A stretch of DNA of 64,000 bases from Lepus europaeus (Eukaryota > Chordata > Mammalia > Lagomorpha > Leporidae). Below the pieces are notes generated by a model. It worked only from the letters and a program-made list of their open reading frames with translations. It made no database searches and was not told the origin of the DNA. Positions 44,362-56,818 of the stretch are shown here, piece by piece (positions within the stretch are counted from its first letter, which is position 1; each line of letters starts with the position of its first letter). The stretch covers positions 25,560,266 to 25,624,265 of the forward strand of contig NC_084837.1 of assembly GCF_033115175.1 (NCBI RefSeq), written 5' to 3'. The position numbers and the translations under genes were made by a program.

Positions 44362-45775
44362 GCTGTAACTATTTCTTTCCAGCTTTATGGAGTAATAATT
44401 GACAAAGCTCTACATATTTAAGATGTACAAGTACAATGTCATAATTGGATACATGAACGTACTGTGAAATGATTACCATACAATGATCAGGTTAGTTCAC
44501 ATATCCATCACTTCATGTTAGGAGTTTTTTTGGTGGGTGCTCTCTTAGCAAATTCAAGTATACAATACAATGTTATTAACTGTAGTCACCATGTTATATG
44601 TTAGATTCCCAAGATTTATTCAGAATATAGCTGAAAACTTGTATCCTTTGAGCTGTATCTCTCCCATTTCTGCCACCACATTCTCTTAGTTCCTAGCAAC
44701 CACTATCCTACTCTCTATTTTTATGGATTCAGCTTTCTTTATATTTCACATAAAAAGTAAGACCATACAGTGTTTGTCTGTCACTGTCTGGCTTATTTAT
44801 ACTTAGCGTGACATCTTCCAAGTTCATCTGTTTTCTCACAAATGGCAGAATTTCCTTCTTTTTCTATAGTTGAGTAATATTACATAGTGTATATATACCA
44901 CGTTTTCTTTATCTATTCATCTGTTGTTGGACACTTAGATTGTTTTCATCTCTTGGCTTTTGTGAATAGTGCTGCATTGAACCTAGGAGACCAGCTATCT
45001 CTTTGAGATACTGATTATGATTTGTGGGGATAGATACCCAGAAATGGGATTGTTAGATCATATGGTAGTTCTATTTTTAATTTTCTGTTTCTCGCTGATG
45101 GCTGTACCAGTTCCCATTCCTGCCAGCAGTGCATCCTACGTCCTCACCAGTGCTTGTTATCATTTGTCTTTGATCTTAGCCATTCTAAGAGGCGCGAGAT
45201 GCTTTCTCATTGTGGTTTTGATTTGCACCTCACTGATGATTAATTATGTGAACACCTTTTCCCTTACCTATTGGCTATTTGGATGTCTTTGAAAAAAAAA
45301 ATCTATTCCAATCCTTTGCCCATTTTAAAATCAGATCATTTGTGTTTTGTTTTGTTTTTGCCAATTAGTTGTATGAGTTCTTTATATATTTTGGATATTA
45401 ATCTCTTAACAGATATATAGCTTGCAGATATTTTCTCCCGTTCTTTAGGCTGCCTCTTTACCCTGTCAATTGTTTCCTTTGTTGTTCAGGAACATTTTAG
45501 TTCAATGTAGTCCAATTTGTTTCATTTTGCTTTTTTGCCTGTGCTTTTGATGTCCTATCCAAGAAATCGTGGTTAAGACCAATGTCAAGCTTCTCCCCTA
45601 TGTTTTCTTCTAGGAGTCTTATAGTTTTAGGTCTTAGGTTTAAGTCTTTCATTTCAAGTCAATTTTTGTAAGTAGTTTAAGGTCAAGTTCCAATGTCATT
45701 CAGTTACATGTAAATATCCAGTTTTCCAGGCACTATTTATTGAAGAGACTATTCTCCCCACTAACTATGTAGTTC
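44362..45775 (-). mobile_element. Old L1 3' region, antisense
   Basis: Landmarks in order are 'caaccactatcctactctct', 'gaatagtgctgcattgaacc', 'gatcatatggtagttctatt', 'atattttctcccgttcttta' and 'aggcactatttattgaagag'. It is about 1.4 kb of continuous antisense L1 ORF2/3' sequence. Its frame is dead. Confidence 0.8.
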
Positions 45776-45995
45776 ACAAAGCCATCAATAAGGACAGGGC
45801 TCCCTAGGGAAAGAGCAGGTCTGCTGATTGTTGTAATCTGGCACAGTCAAGATTACTCTTCCATAAGCATTCCTGTGGTACCCAAATATCTTTACATCTG
45901 TGCCTGTTCGGAGTGGTCTGTTCACAGATATTTTTTCCACAGCTCCTTTTCCTGACTATCTAGGCAATCCATTGGTTACTGAACACAAAGAAGTA

Positions 45996-46165
45996 TAGAT
46001 CCATACTTCTGGTGTAGATCCATACTTCTGGTGTAGATCCATACTTCTGGTGTAGATCCAAACTTCTGGCATAGATCCATACTTCTGGTGTAGATCCATA
46101 GTTCTGGCGTAGATCCATACTTCTGGCGTAGATCCATACTTCTGGTGTAGATCCATACTTCTGGT
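45996..46165. repeat. Minisatellite, 19 bp x 9
   Basis: There are nine units of 'tagatccatacttctggtg', the last one base short. Units 4, 6 and 7 carry changes (ccaaac..ggca, ccatagttctggcg, ggcg). No unit differs in length before the last. It lies in L2HGDH intron 6. Confidence 0.97.
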
Positions 46166-47226
46166 CCTCTCTACTTCTAGGGAAGATAGATAACTGGGTG
46201 TGATGTTCAAAGTTCTGCCCACTGCAGAGATTGCTCTTCTCCACACTCTTTCAGGGCCGCTCCAAAGTAGGGCTCCACTGCCACAGCTTTACACTGTCAA
46301 GTGGTTTGCGAGTGTTGTATAGACCCAAAGGCAGACTGGCCCTATAGTTTGTCTTCCTTGGTCAACTGGTCATAGGGCCAGAATCAGGTACAGAAGAAAG
46401 AGGCAATGTAGCAGGAGTAGGGCTCATAGGAATTTGAACCACTTGCCCCTGCAGTGTTGTGCCTGCAGAGGACCTATATAACCCTAACATATTTGTCCTC
46501 CTTCTTGATGACAGAATATTGCTGTACTTACCCAGTTTTGTGGTTTGATGAGTCAGACAGTGACTAAGTTAATATAATGGGTCATTCAAATGGTGGCTTG
46601 GTGATCTGCGGTCAGATACGCATTCAAAAACAGAATCACTTTCTCAAAAGGAAGATGCCGCTGCGGATGGTTCCACGTTTCCTCCGACACGCTCAAGTTC
46701 TGCGCTGTGATTGACCTGTAGAAGCCTGCCAGCAGCTCTGGAGACTTCGCCACCTGCCACAGACACTTCAGTTGTCATCAGACCTGCTGGGTCATGTGAC
46801 CTAAGTGGCCGAGCAACCAGAGTTTCAATTCAAAGAAAGAATAGCAGGCTGTTTTTGTGCCTGCCCCCATGCGCAGAACATTTTCACTAGAGTATGCTAT
46901 GTCATGTGATGGAATGTATAACAGGACCAATGAGATACCAGTGGATATTTAGTTCGCCCAGAGTTATTGTAGTTGTTTATGCTTTTGTCATTTTGTTTAG
47001 ACAATTTTGTCATTTTCCTTATAGTATAATTTTGGGGTTCAAATTCAGAATTTTGGGTTCACTTACCAAGTTGACCATCTGTGCTTTTATATGAATGGAA
47101 AGAAAAGGAATTTAAAAAAATTAACTTTTAGGGGAGAAGTTGCACATTTGTACATTAGATATGGGAAAAACATCTTTTTCACTCATTAAAGAACAAAAGA
47201 GATGCTCTATTTAAGAAGAAATTTAG

Positions 47227-47566
47227 GGTTAGGGATGGTGTTTGTCCTATCAGTTGAGACACTGCTTGGAGCTCCTGCATCCTACATTAGAATATCTTGA
47301 TTTGAGTCCTGCTCTGCTCCTGATTCCAGCTTCCTGCGAATACACACCCTGGAAGGCAGTAGGTGATGGCTCAAATAGTTGAGTCCCTGCCACCCACATG
47401 GGAGACACAGGTTGAGTTCTCAGCTCCTGGCTTCATCTTGGTCTAACCCCAGCTGTTGTGGGCATTTGGGAAGTAAACCAGCAGATATGAGATCTATCTC
47501 TATCTCTGCATGTTTCTCTCTTTCTCTCTCTCTTTGTTCTCTGCCTTTCAGATAAATAAATTTATG
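47227..47566 (+). mobile_element. CSINE (+), old
   Basis: It runs from 'gggatggtgtttgtcctatc' to 'cagataaataaatttatg'. Confidence 0.85.
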
Positions 47567-48227
47567 ATTGATTATTCAGTGTTTATCTAACTTTCCATTT
47601 GAAAGTGAAATTCATATGTTGCTGGATTTAATGATTGTTTTATGTATGACACAAAATGGTTTCAGACACTTGTGCTGGTTTTAATTTCTTTCTTGAAAAC
47701 TTTTAAAAAAGAGAGTAATTAGGCTATTGCATGCTAGTGCCGCTCTGCAAGTTCAGCTCATATCTTTACATTTATGATAGGCCTTTCTGCTACTCTTGTG
47801 TTCTGAAAACAAAAGGACTGCTGCCCTTTTAAGTAGGAACAGTATATTTAAATCACATAAAAATATGTCTTGTGCTTTGAGTATAAAACTCGGGATGCAC
47901 TAGAAAGATACTAGAATAGGGCAGTGTTTGTTGTTTCTGACACAGCCCTTTTGACTTAAAGGGTCTTAAAACTATATGGTTTAGTCTAGCTAATTTTCAT
48001 TTTAATTCACTGTAAAGAAGTTTCATCTGGTTTTCTGAAAAACATGACTTGTAGGAACCCCTGAAAAGGAGCTTCACTTTCTGGCAAGAGCAAAAATCAA
48101 GTGCATTTAGAGTTGAAAATACAGCACAGCAGAACAAGGCTGAATCAGTGAGGGCTGGAAAGAGAGTGTTGAGGTGAGGTGAGAATTCCAAGGCTTCAGA
48201 AATAGGTTGGCTTAGCAGACAATCCGG

Positions 48228-48585
48228 GGGCCAGTGCTATGGGTGCACTAGGTTAATCCTCCACCTGCGGCGCCAGCATCCCATATGGGCTCTGGTTCTA
48301 GTCCCAGTTGCTCCTTTTTCAGTCCAGCTCTCTGCTGTGGCATGGGATAGCAGTAGAAGATGGCCCAAGTGCTTGGGCCCCTGCACCCGCATGGGAGACC
48401 AGGAGGAGGCACCTGGCTCCTGGATCGGATTGGCGCAGCTCCAGCCATTGCAGCCATTTGGGGAGTGAACCAACGGAGGGAAGACCTTTCTCTCTCTCTC
48501 TCTCTTTCTCTCACTGTCTGTAATTCTACCTGTCAAATAAATAAATAAAATCTTAAAAAAAAAAAAAAAAAGAAGAAGAAGAAGG
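48228..48585 (+). mobile_element. CSINE (+)
   Basis: It runs from 'gggggccagtgctatgggtg' to 'aaataaataaaatcttaaaa' and an A-run. The target 'acaatccgg' is duplicated. It has 'taggttaatcctccacctgc', close to the young subfamily. Confidence 0.94.
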
Positions 48586-48594
48586 ATACAATCC

Positions 48595-48935
48595 GGTGGC
48601 TGGCATTGTGGCACAGTGTGTTAAGCTACCACCTGCAACTCCAGCATCCCATATGGGTGCTGGTTCAAATCCTGACTGCTCCACTTCTGATCTAGTTCCC
48701 TGCTAATGGCCTGAGAAAACAGCAGAGGATGGCCCAAGTGCTTGAGCCTTTGTACCCTTGTGGGAGACCTGAATGCAACTCCTGGCTCCTAGCTTTGGCC
48801 TGGCCCAGCCCCAGCCATTGCAGCCATTTAGGGAGTAAACCAGTGGGTAGAAGATCTCTGTTTCTCTTTCTCTCCCCATCCCTCTTCCTCTTTATAACTC
48901 TGCCTTTCAAATAAAGAAAGAAATCTTTAAAAAAG
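48595..48935 (+). mobile_element. CSINE (+)
   Basis: It runs from 'ggtggctggcattgtggcac' to 'caaataaagaaagaaatctt'. It stands directly behind the previous copy in the same orientation. Confidence 0.92.
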
Positions 48936-49479
48936 GAAGTAAACAATCTAAGAACAAGAAGTTACCAGGAACAAGGAATTACTGGTTGTTTATAAGAAGT
49001 AGAGAGATGGGAATTAAAGTATGGTGGTGAATAGTGATGAAATGAAGTCAAATTATCTAAAGCTGGTAGAATGAACCTAAAAATGTGCCGTTAATAGCCA
49101 CAGAAATGTGTGGGAAATTACAATGGCCTAAGATTAATAGTCTCCTGACCACTAAAACAAACCTTGGCAGTAGTGTGTGCTCCTATTAGGTGTGGATTGA
49201 ATGAATGAGGCTGCTAAAGTAACCTCAGCTTGCAAAGTAAATATTGATCAGAAATAAAAGACAGCTTGGGGGCCAGGTTACAGTTGGTACTGAGCAGGAT
49301 TGATGAGTGTGAAATAACTCAAGAGTAATAGGATAATTACTCAGGACAGGAGATGCTGTTCAAAGGACAAAGGATGCCAAATTGGTGGCAGCCATCTAAA
49401 TGATATTTGCTTCTTCATGCAACAAATGATGAAGCTCTCTACTGTAAAACAGGTTTGTGTGTGCATGCAAGCATAGCAT

Positions 49480-49785
49480 GTTTACTTATTTATTTGAAAG
49501 GCAGAGAGAAAGAAACAGATAGAGAAGTTCCGTCAACTAGTTCACTTCCTAAAAGTCTATAATAGCCAGGCTAGACAGACTTCTTGAAGCTGGAAGCCAG
49601 AAACTCAGTCCAGGTCTCCCATATGGCAGGGACTCAAATACCTGAGCCATCACCTGCTGCCTCCCGGAGTGCACATTGGCCGGAAGCTGGAATCAAGAAT
49701 GGAGCCAGGACTAAACCTAGACACTCCAATAAGGGAAGCTGGTGTTCTAAGTGTTGTCTTAACTGCTATACCAAATGCCTGTCCC
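49480..49785 (-). mobile_element. Old CSINE-related copy (-)
   Basis: It runs from 'gtttacttatttatttgaaa' to 'ctataccaaatgcctgtccc'. Confidence 0.8.
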
Positions 49786-49839
49786 ACATGGGTTGTTTGT
49801 TAATTATCCATTATAAAAATAAGGTCAACCATTATTTTT

Positions 49840-49872
49840 TAAAAAGATTTATTTATTTGAAAGGCAGAGAGA

Positions 49873-49915
<43 letters not shown>

Positions 49916-50161
49916 CTTCCCCTCGTTCAGTACCCATATGGCCACAGTGGCCAGAGCTGGGCCAATCTGAAGCCAGGAGTGTGGAGCTTCTTCCGGGTCT
50001 TCTCCCACGTGGGTGCAGGGGTCCAAGCACTTGGGCCATCTTTCACTGCTTTCCCAGGCCGTAGCAGAGAGCTGAATTGGAAGTGGAACAGCCAGGACTC
50101 AAACCATAGCCCACATGGGATGCTGGCACTGCAGGTGTGACCATGCCACAGCATCAGCCCC
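49840..50161 (-). mobile_element. CSINE (-) with (GA)n
   Basis: It runs from 'aaagatttatttatttgaaa' to 'ccacagcatcagcccct'. A 45-bp (GA)n is at 49868-49913. The target 'caaccattattttt' is duplicated. Confidence 0.93.
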
Positions 50162-50176
50162 TCAACCATTATTTTT

Positions 50177-50510
50177 AAAAAAAGATTTATTTATTTATTT
50201 AGAAAGGCAGAGTTATCCAGAGAAGGAGGGAGGAAGGAAGGGGGAGAGAAGGAGAGATTATCTTTATCTGCTGGTTCACTCCCAAAATGATCACATTGGC
50301 TGGGGCTAGACCAGGCAGAAGGCAGGAGCCTGGAACTCCATCCAGGTCTTCCACATGGGTGGCAGGGGCCCAAGGACTTGGGCCATCCTCTGCTGCTCTC
50401 CCAGGTGCAAAAACAGGGAGCTGGATTAGAAGCAGAGCAGCCAGAACTTGAACCATTGTTCATATGGGCAATACAGGCAGTGGCTTAACCCACTGTGCCA
50501 CAGTGCCCAA
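50177..50510 (-). mobile_element. CSINE (-)
   Basis: It runs from 'aaaaaagatttatttattta' to 'gtgccacagtgccca'. It shares the flank 'aaggtca(a/g)ccatt' with the copy before it, so the two insertions used neighbouring sites. Confidence 0.92.
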
Positions 50511-50702
50511 GGTCAGCCATTGTTTTCTCTAAACTATAAATACTGAAGAACTGTTTTTTTGCTGATACCCATGTTGAATATCCTCTTTTAGAAGAGAAAC
50601 CCGTTTCTCTACCTTCATCTTCTTTCCTGTCATCTCTGTCCCCTTCTTGGTGCATTCTGCTCCTCTCTGCTTTCTACAAATCACACTTCTGTTTTGCACC
50701 AG

Positions 50703-50870
50703 GGAGAGGAAGTTCGGAGTCAGTATGTTGTGACATGTGCGGGACTTTACTCAGACCGCATTTCCGAGTTGAGTGGCTGCAATCCTGATCCTCGCATTGT
50801 ACCATTCCGGGGAGATTATCTGCTGCTGAAGCCAGAAAAATGCTATCTTGTAAAAGGGAACATTTATCCG
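50703..50870 (+). CDS. L2HGDH: L2HGDH exon 7
   Basis: This exon encodes residues 247-302: [56 protein letters not shown]. The 'V.CAGLYSD' block is the conserved C-terminal FAD-contact region of DAO-type enzymes, and 'PFRGDYL' is a family hallmark. The acceptor is 'gcaccag', ending at 50702, and the donor is CCG|GTAGGT at 50871. It has 56 codons, phase 0-0. Confidence 0.97.
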
Positions 50871-52141
50871 GTAGGTAATACGTTTGCCTTCTCACTCTTT
50901 TCAAGCTGGTTGTGGCCATAAAAGGAATGAAAAATATTTTCATCTGAACTGAAGGGAGATTTCAAAAGTCTGTTTGTGCAGGCATTTGATTTCATCTCTG
51001 CAGGTCGATCCCTAAAGCTGTATTCTGATGTCAGGGTCGCTAAAGTGTAATGAGCTACCTGCAAGTAATATGCGTCTCCAGAAAGCATGAGTGTACGTGG
51101 AGACGTGAGCAGTGCCGTCAGGATTCTCCTCCTCCCTGGTTAGGGTGCACTTGCAAGAGAACTGGGCTTGGATACCATACATCTCGGTTCACTAGAGGTG
51201 CAGAAAAGGGATATGGCTGCCGTGTGGTTTCAGGAGGAAGAAGGCAGAGGCGTTTTACAGGAACGCTTTATTCTTCTGCCTGAAACTACCCTAAAAATGA
51301 ATGAACCCCTTAAAATACATTAGCTGAACCTGATGAAGTTGCCAGCCTTCAGCCAGTTGATGTTTTTGACTTTGCCTCAACATTCATTTCATCTGCCTCA
51401 ATGGAATGCATTCCCCCTCTGCTGTGAATGTGCATGTTTTCTTTCTTTCTCTTCTTTTTGTTTTTTATTCCTGGCAGCTCTACTTTTGCTTGCCAGTCAC
51501 AGCCATCCTCAGTGTAGGAGAGAGAAAATAACCCGAAGTAGCACAGTTCATCTTTTTTCTCTTTACCCAGCAAGATGAGTAGGTAGGACAGAGTGCTCCA
51601 GTACCAATAGCGTCAGTGTTTCCTGGCTGGCATTTCTAACTCAAAACAGGTTAATGGTGATGTATATGGGGGCCAGTGCTGTGGTTTAATGGGTAAAGCT
51701 GCTGCCTGCAGTGTCGGCATCCCATATAGGCACTGGTTTGAGTCCCGGCTATTCCACTTTTGATCCCGCTCTCTGCTATGGCCTGGGAAAGCAGTAGAAG
51801 ATGGCCCAAGTCCTTGGGCCCCTGCACCAATGTGGGAGACCTGGAGGAAGCTCCTGTCTCCTGGCTTCAGATCGGCACAGCTCTGGCCATTGCGGCCATC
51901 TGGAGAGCTGAACCAGTGGATGGAAGACCTCTCTCTCTACCTCTGCCCCACTGTAACTCTGCATTTCAAATAAATAAATAAATAAATCTTTTTTAAAAAG
52001 TAATATATATGTGAGCACAGCTCACAGTGCAAATTAAACACATGGGAAGACAGTTTTTATATTACCAGCTGTGTGTTTGCATCTGTAGTAAGATGGTGTG
52101 CTAAATAGGGCTAACAGTTCTTTGCTGTATTAAATCCGTAG
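50871..52141 (+). other. L2HGDH: L2HGDH intron 7
   Basis: This 1.3-kb intron has one CSINE. The stretch 50871-51668 shows no recognised repeat or gene. Confidence 0.88.
51669..52000 (+). mobile_element. CSINE, classical subfamily (+)
   Basis: It runs from 'gggggccagtgctgtggttt' to 'caaataaataaataaataaa'. It is well preserved. Confidence 0.94.
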
Positions 52142-52300
<159 letters not shown>

Positions 52301-52504
52301 TAACAACTTTATTCTCTTTAAAAATCATCTACGTACTTATGTTTTTAATGTGGAAAATCTGTCTTCATAGTCGATTTCTTGTGGAAGTCTTCGTGTTTGT
52401 TGTTTGCATATTGAATTTCCTATTCATCCAAATGAAGGTCTTATTTTAACCTCCAGAAAATTATGAGGAGCTAGCATGATATCTTGGTGAAAAGAAGATT
52501 GAAT

Positions 52505-52815
52505 AGCTTGGTGTTTGGAGCAGTGGTCAAGATTGCCACATCCCATATCAGAGTGTCTGGTTCGAGTCTAGCTCTGCTTCCACTTCCAACTTCCTGCCAA
52601 GACACACCTTGGAAGGCAGCAGATGATGGATCCATGCTTCCCACGTGGAAGACCCGTACTGAGTTCTGGGCTCCTAGCTTCAGCCTGACTCAGCCCAAGC
52701 TGTTGCAGGCAGCTTGGGTCAACCATGATGGAATATCACTCTCTGTCTCTGTCTCTCTAATCTCTGTCCCTCTCTCCTTCCTAAATAAGTAGAAATAAAT
52801 CAATAAAATTAAAAA
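52505..52815 (+). mobile_element. Old CSINE (+)
   Basis: It runs from 'gcttggtgtttggagcagtg' to an 'aaataagtagaaataaatc' tail. The head is diverged. Confidence 0.8.
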
Positions 52816-52824
52816 AGAAAATAT

Positions 52825-53140
52825 GGGCTGGCACTGTGGCTTAGAAGGTTAAGCTTTCACCTGCAGTGCCAGCATCCCCAGTGGGTGCCAGTTCAAGTCC
52901 TGGCTGCTCCACTTATGATCTAGCTTTCTGCTAATGGCCTGGGAAAGCAGCAAAATATGACCCAAGTGCTGGGCCCCTGCAACCACATAGGAGACCCAGA
53001 AGAAGCTCCTTGTTCCTGGCTTTGGTATGCCCAGCCCTGGCCATTGTGGCCATTTGGGAAGTGAACCAGCGGATGGAAGATTCTCTCTCTTCTTTCTCTG
53101 TATCTCTGCCTTTCAAATAAATAAATATTTAAAAAGAAAA
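52825..53140 (+). mobile_element. CSINE, classical subfamily (+)
   Basis: It runs from 'gggctggcactgtggcttag' to 'caaataaataaatatttaaa'. Confidence 0.94.
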
Positions 53141-53704
53141 AAATAAGAATGTAAAAGCCATTCATACATCTGGCAATCCAAATTTGACCATAGTGTTAAC
53201 CTTCTCTGTTAAGGAAAGGAAAATAAAAAGAATATGAAATTTAAAAACTAAAGATTTTCTTTTAAAAGTAGGTGTCTTGCTTTGATAAGATTATTTCCAG
53301 CCAATCACTGTCATTTTGTAAAAGATTAGAGAATTTGACAGTGACCAAGATTGTTTCCTTTGTGATTGTGTCGTTTGTATGTACTATTGTGTTGACCTGC
53401 AATGTAGGATCTTCACTATGGCAAGAAATAACTTTGTGAGGTATTTTGTTTGGTTCTTTTTTCTGCTGTTTCTCTCTGGAGAGTTCCATATCAAAGTCAC
53501 TAGAAACCTTTTAAAGCTATACTTAGCTTAGATTTCACCCTTCATAGATTCTGAAGCAGAGGGTAGGGTTTAGAGTGGAGCTTGTAAAAAATACCTCTGT
53601 ACATTCATACGTGCATACGTAGACTCTGCAGAGATGTGAAGGTCTGTTAATGTCTTTTATATATGTTGAAAACATGTAATGTTTGCATTAAGAAAGCCGG
53701 GACG

Positions 53705-53949
53705 GGGGAGGGGCGCAATGTTCTGGAATCTTAGGTCAGGCCCCTGCCTGCAACACGGGCATCCTACTACAAGTCCCCACTATTCTACTTCCAATCCAAC
53801 TACCAGGAAAAATAGCAGGAGATGGCCCAAGAACTTGGGCCTCTGCCAACGATTCAGGAGACCGGGATAGAATTTGAGGTTCCTGGCTTTGACCTGGCTC
53901 AGCCCTACCCCCAGCCATTGTGGTCATTTTGTGGTCAATGTGTGGAAGA

Positions 53950-53993
<44 letters not shown>

Positions 53994-54055
53994 CCTTTCT
54001 TCCTGTTACTCTGCCTTGCAAATAAATAAAAATCAATCTTTTTTTTTTTAAAAAA
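53705..54055 (+). mobile_element. CSINE (+) with (CT)n
   Basis: It has a diverged head ('ggggcgcaatgttctggaat'), a (CT)n of about 41 bp at 53951-53991, and the tail 'caaataaataaaaatcaatc'. Confidence 0.87.
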
Positions 54056-54325
54056 AGACAGATTAGATATTAGTAGACTTTATAGAATCCCAATTTGAAA
54101 CCAGCATTCCTTGGAAATTTGACTTTGGAAGATGTTTCCTTCTTGGTTTGATGAAATTTTCTTACACTGGCCAAAAGTTGATATTCTTTTAATAAGTAAT
54201 TTTTCTGACTTTGACATATGTCTGTGATGCCATCAAAACTGAAAAATATAATGATTGTAAAAGTGCTTTTTTAGTAATAAGTAATTCCTCATTCCTCCCG
54301 TAAAGATACTTTTCTCTGTTTTCAG

Positions 54326-54457
54326 TGGCTTGTTTAAGCTGGTGTTCCAGAATTTTTCCTATGGAGTTAGTGAAATGTATAAAGCCTGTTTTCTTGGTGT
54401 AACAGTGAAGCACCTTCAGAAGTTCATCCCTGAAATTACCATCGGTGATATCCTCAG
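54326..54457 (+). CDS. L2HGDH: L2HGDH exon 9 (last in window)
   Basis: This exon encodes residues 355-398: (S)[44 protein letters not shown] split. The 'FSYGV.EMYKA' block is conserved. The acceptor is 'gttttcag', ending at 54325, and the donor is CTCAG|GTGAGG at 54458, leaving phase 2. The human protein continues with about 65 residues in one exon (GPAGVRAQ.. onward), which I did not find up to 64000. The gene therefore runs off the right edge. Confidence 0.96.
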
Positions 54458-56486
54458 GTGAGGAGAGACCGGAAGGGCCGTGAATACAGTGCTGGCCTGG
54501 GTGAACCAGAGGTATGGGTTGACTTTTGTTCAGTAAGCGCTCTTGCAGGGTCCATCAGAATGTCCGCAGGATCTGCCATGTTTCCCAGGTAAGTTGTTGA
54601 ATTCCCCTGCGGCGCCTGTATTAGGCCTGGCTGCATCACGGCCTGTGGTGCCGTCATCTGTAATCACCCAGCCCACTCTACAGCTCTGAACTGAAAGCGT
54701 CATTGTGACACCACCTTAGTCTTTGTGTCTAGTAATCACTCATGAGCAAAACGTTGTCCCTCAATTAAATAGTAAAAATCTCCCCGGCCACTTAACTCTG
54801 TGACTCCAAAGCCTTTTTGTCTTTAATTCTGTATCAGATCATTGATTACCATGTTAACTCGTTAGGCCCGCCACCCATCAAAACATTATATTCTGAGTGG
54901 TTCTTGAAACCTTTCAGAAAGCGCGGAACCTGGCATCCACCTTTCTTCCTCCCATTTCTTTTGTTCTTTCTCGGGTCCTTTCCTCTGAGGGTAGAAGGTT
55001 TTGCTGGGCATAGCAATCTAAGTCTTTGCCACCAGCCTGTGAGGCAAAGTAAGGGTTACTTAGGTCTTTTTTTTTTTTTTTTTTCCTCCTTGGGGATAAA
55101 AGCCTTTATGGACTGGATCTGTATCCTAAGTACCAGCCAAGCCTAAGTGTTTTTCCCTCTTTGATGATGTTTTTGGACTGTTCACCTCCCCCACCCCCTG
55201 CAGCCGATCTGCTGTTTATCTGTTGGGCCCGATCAGCAGTGAACTTTGAGGGGCTTCCTCCTCTGTTGTAGTCCATCCCGCTGGAGTCTCCGGAGCACGG
55301 CACGCCGCCTCCTCAGAGCAGCTGCTGAGCAGGCCTGTTGTAAAATGTCATCGGCGTGACCGTGGAGCTGAAACCAGAGCAGGAGCGGTGTCAGCTGCCT
55401 CCCCCAGGGGCCGTCCTGGTCTAAATCTGCCTGATGCATCACTCTGAGGCCGACCTCTGAATCCTTGGAAGAACTATTAAAGCCCAGCTCATGTTTGGGC
55501 CTTACCCCTACCCAACCCCTGCTGACCTTCCGAAACGGAAGGGAGAGAAACACCTAGGCTGCATTTTCACTCACTCACTCTCTCAGTCAATAAAAGCTTT
55601 TTTCTTACCAGTGGTGGATTCTAGCAGACTGGTCACACTTTGTATCTGAACAGGCTGGTCAAATCTGGTTTCTGTTTCTGCTGTTACGGTTTCTTGGAAA
55701 AGCCATTAGGTGAGCACAGTGAAGTCTGTGTCAAAGCAGTTGCGGCTAATTCGCTACTCATATTCCGCTTCAGAGAGGCCTGAGGGACACCCCCCAGAAC
55801 TGTGGACTTCTGGTGGTGGAGCTGGGGCTTGTGGGTATTTTAGGGCCACTCCTGTCTCGGGTGTGAGAGTGTGAGTCTTAGTGACCAGTGTCGCTGGTGT
55901 GCAGGAGGAAACAGCACACAGCCACTCTAGACAGGAGCAGCTGGGGGCATTCAACCCTACCAGGTGAGTTTCTCTGTAGCGACAGAAAGCTGAATGCATT
56001 CAGCACTTCCATTTGACCCATCTCTTGAGTCCTGTGGCTATTAAATGCAGGAGATTGTCAATTAGAAAAAGGAAGTTGAAGAAGGGTGTTTGATAGCATT
56101 TTTGTAAGTCTGAAAACAAGCCTAACAATACCATAGATTGTTTATAGGCTGCATAGGTAATGGAAAATTAAAAACAAGCACGAAGGTGATAAACACCTTA
56201 TTTAGAAGGGTGCTTACCTTTGGGGAGGGAAGGAAATGGGAGTTCCACAAGGTTGTCCACCATTATCTGTAATGCTCTATTTCTTAACCCGTTTGATAAG
56301 AAATGGGTATCCATTACGTTATTTGCTGTACCTTGTTATATGCCTTATTATTAAATAGTAATAATAATATCAGTAGGTTTTTCCACAGCTTGAAGCTCAT
56401 TCCTGCCTTATTTCATCTTGAAATGCAGTGTATTAAAACCATAAATGCCCTCTCATTAGTTTTGTGGCAAAAGCATATCAAGCAGT

Positions 56487-56818
56487 TTTTTTTTTTTTTA
56501 AGATTTATTTATTTTTATTTGAAAGTCAGAGTTAAAGAAAGAGGGAAAGAGAGAGAGATCTTCCATCTACTGATTTACTCCCTAGATGGCTGCAATAGCC
56601 TGGGGTAGGCCAAGCCAAAGCCAGGAGCTTGGAGCTTCTTCCATGTCTCCGACATGGGTGGCAAGGACCCAAGCACCTGGGCCATCCTCTGCTACTTTTC
56701 CCAGGTCATTAGCAGGGAGCTGGATCAGAAGTGGAGCAGCCAGGACTCAAACTGGTACCTATATGGGATGCCAGTGTTGCTGGTGGCAGCTTTACCTGTT
56801 GTACCACAATGCCAGCCC
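56487..56818 (-). mobile_element. CSINE (-)
   Basis: It runs from the T-run and 'aagatttatttatttttatt' to 'gtaccacaatgccagcccc'. Confidence 0.92.

Larger units (their letters stand above)
40964..50702 (+). other. L2HGDH: L2HGDH intron 6
   Basis: This 9.7-kb intron has relatively few CSINEs. Stretches without a firmly recognised repeat are 41385-42478, 42705-44360 (with an old unnamed interspersed repeat around 42740-43130), 45775-47225, 47567-48227, 48936-49479 and 50511-50702. A 19-bp minisatellite lies at 45996. The stretch 46170-46870 may be an old retroviral-type internal fragment, but I could not establish this. No gene is seen. Confidence 0.8.
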
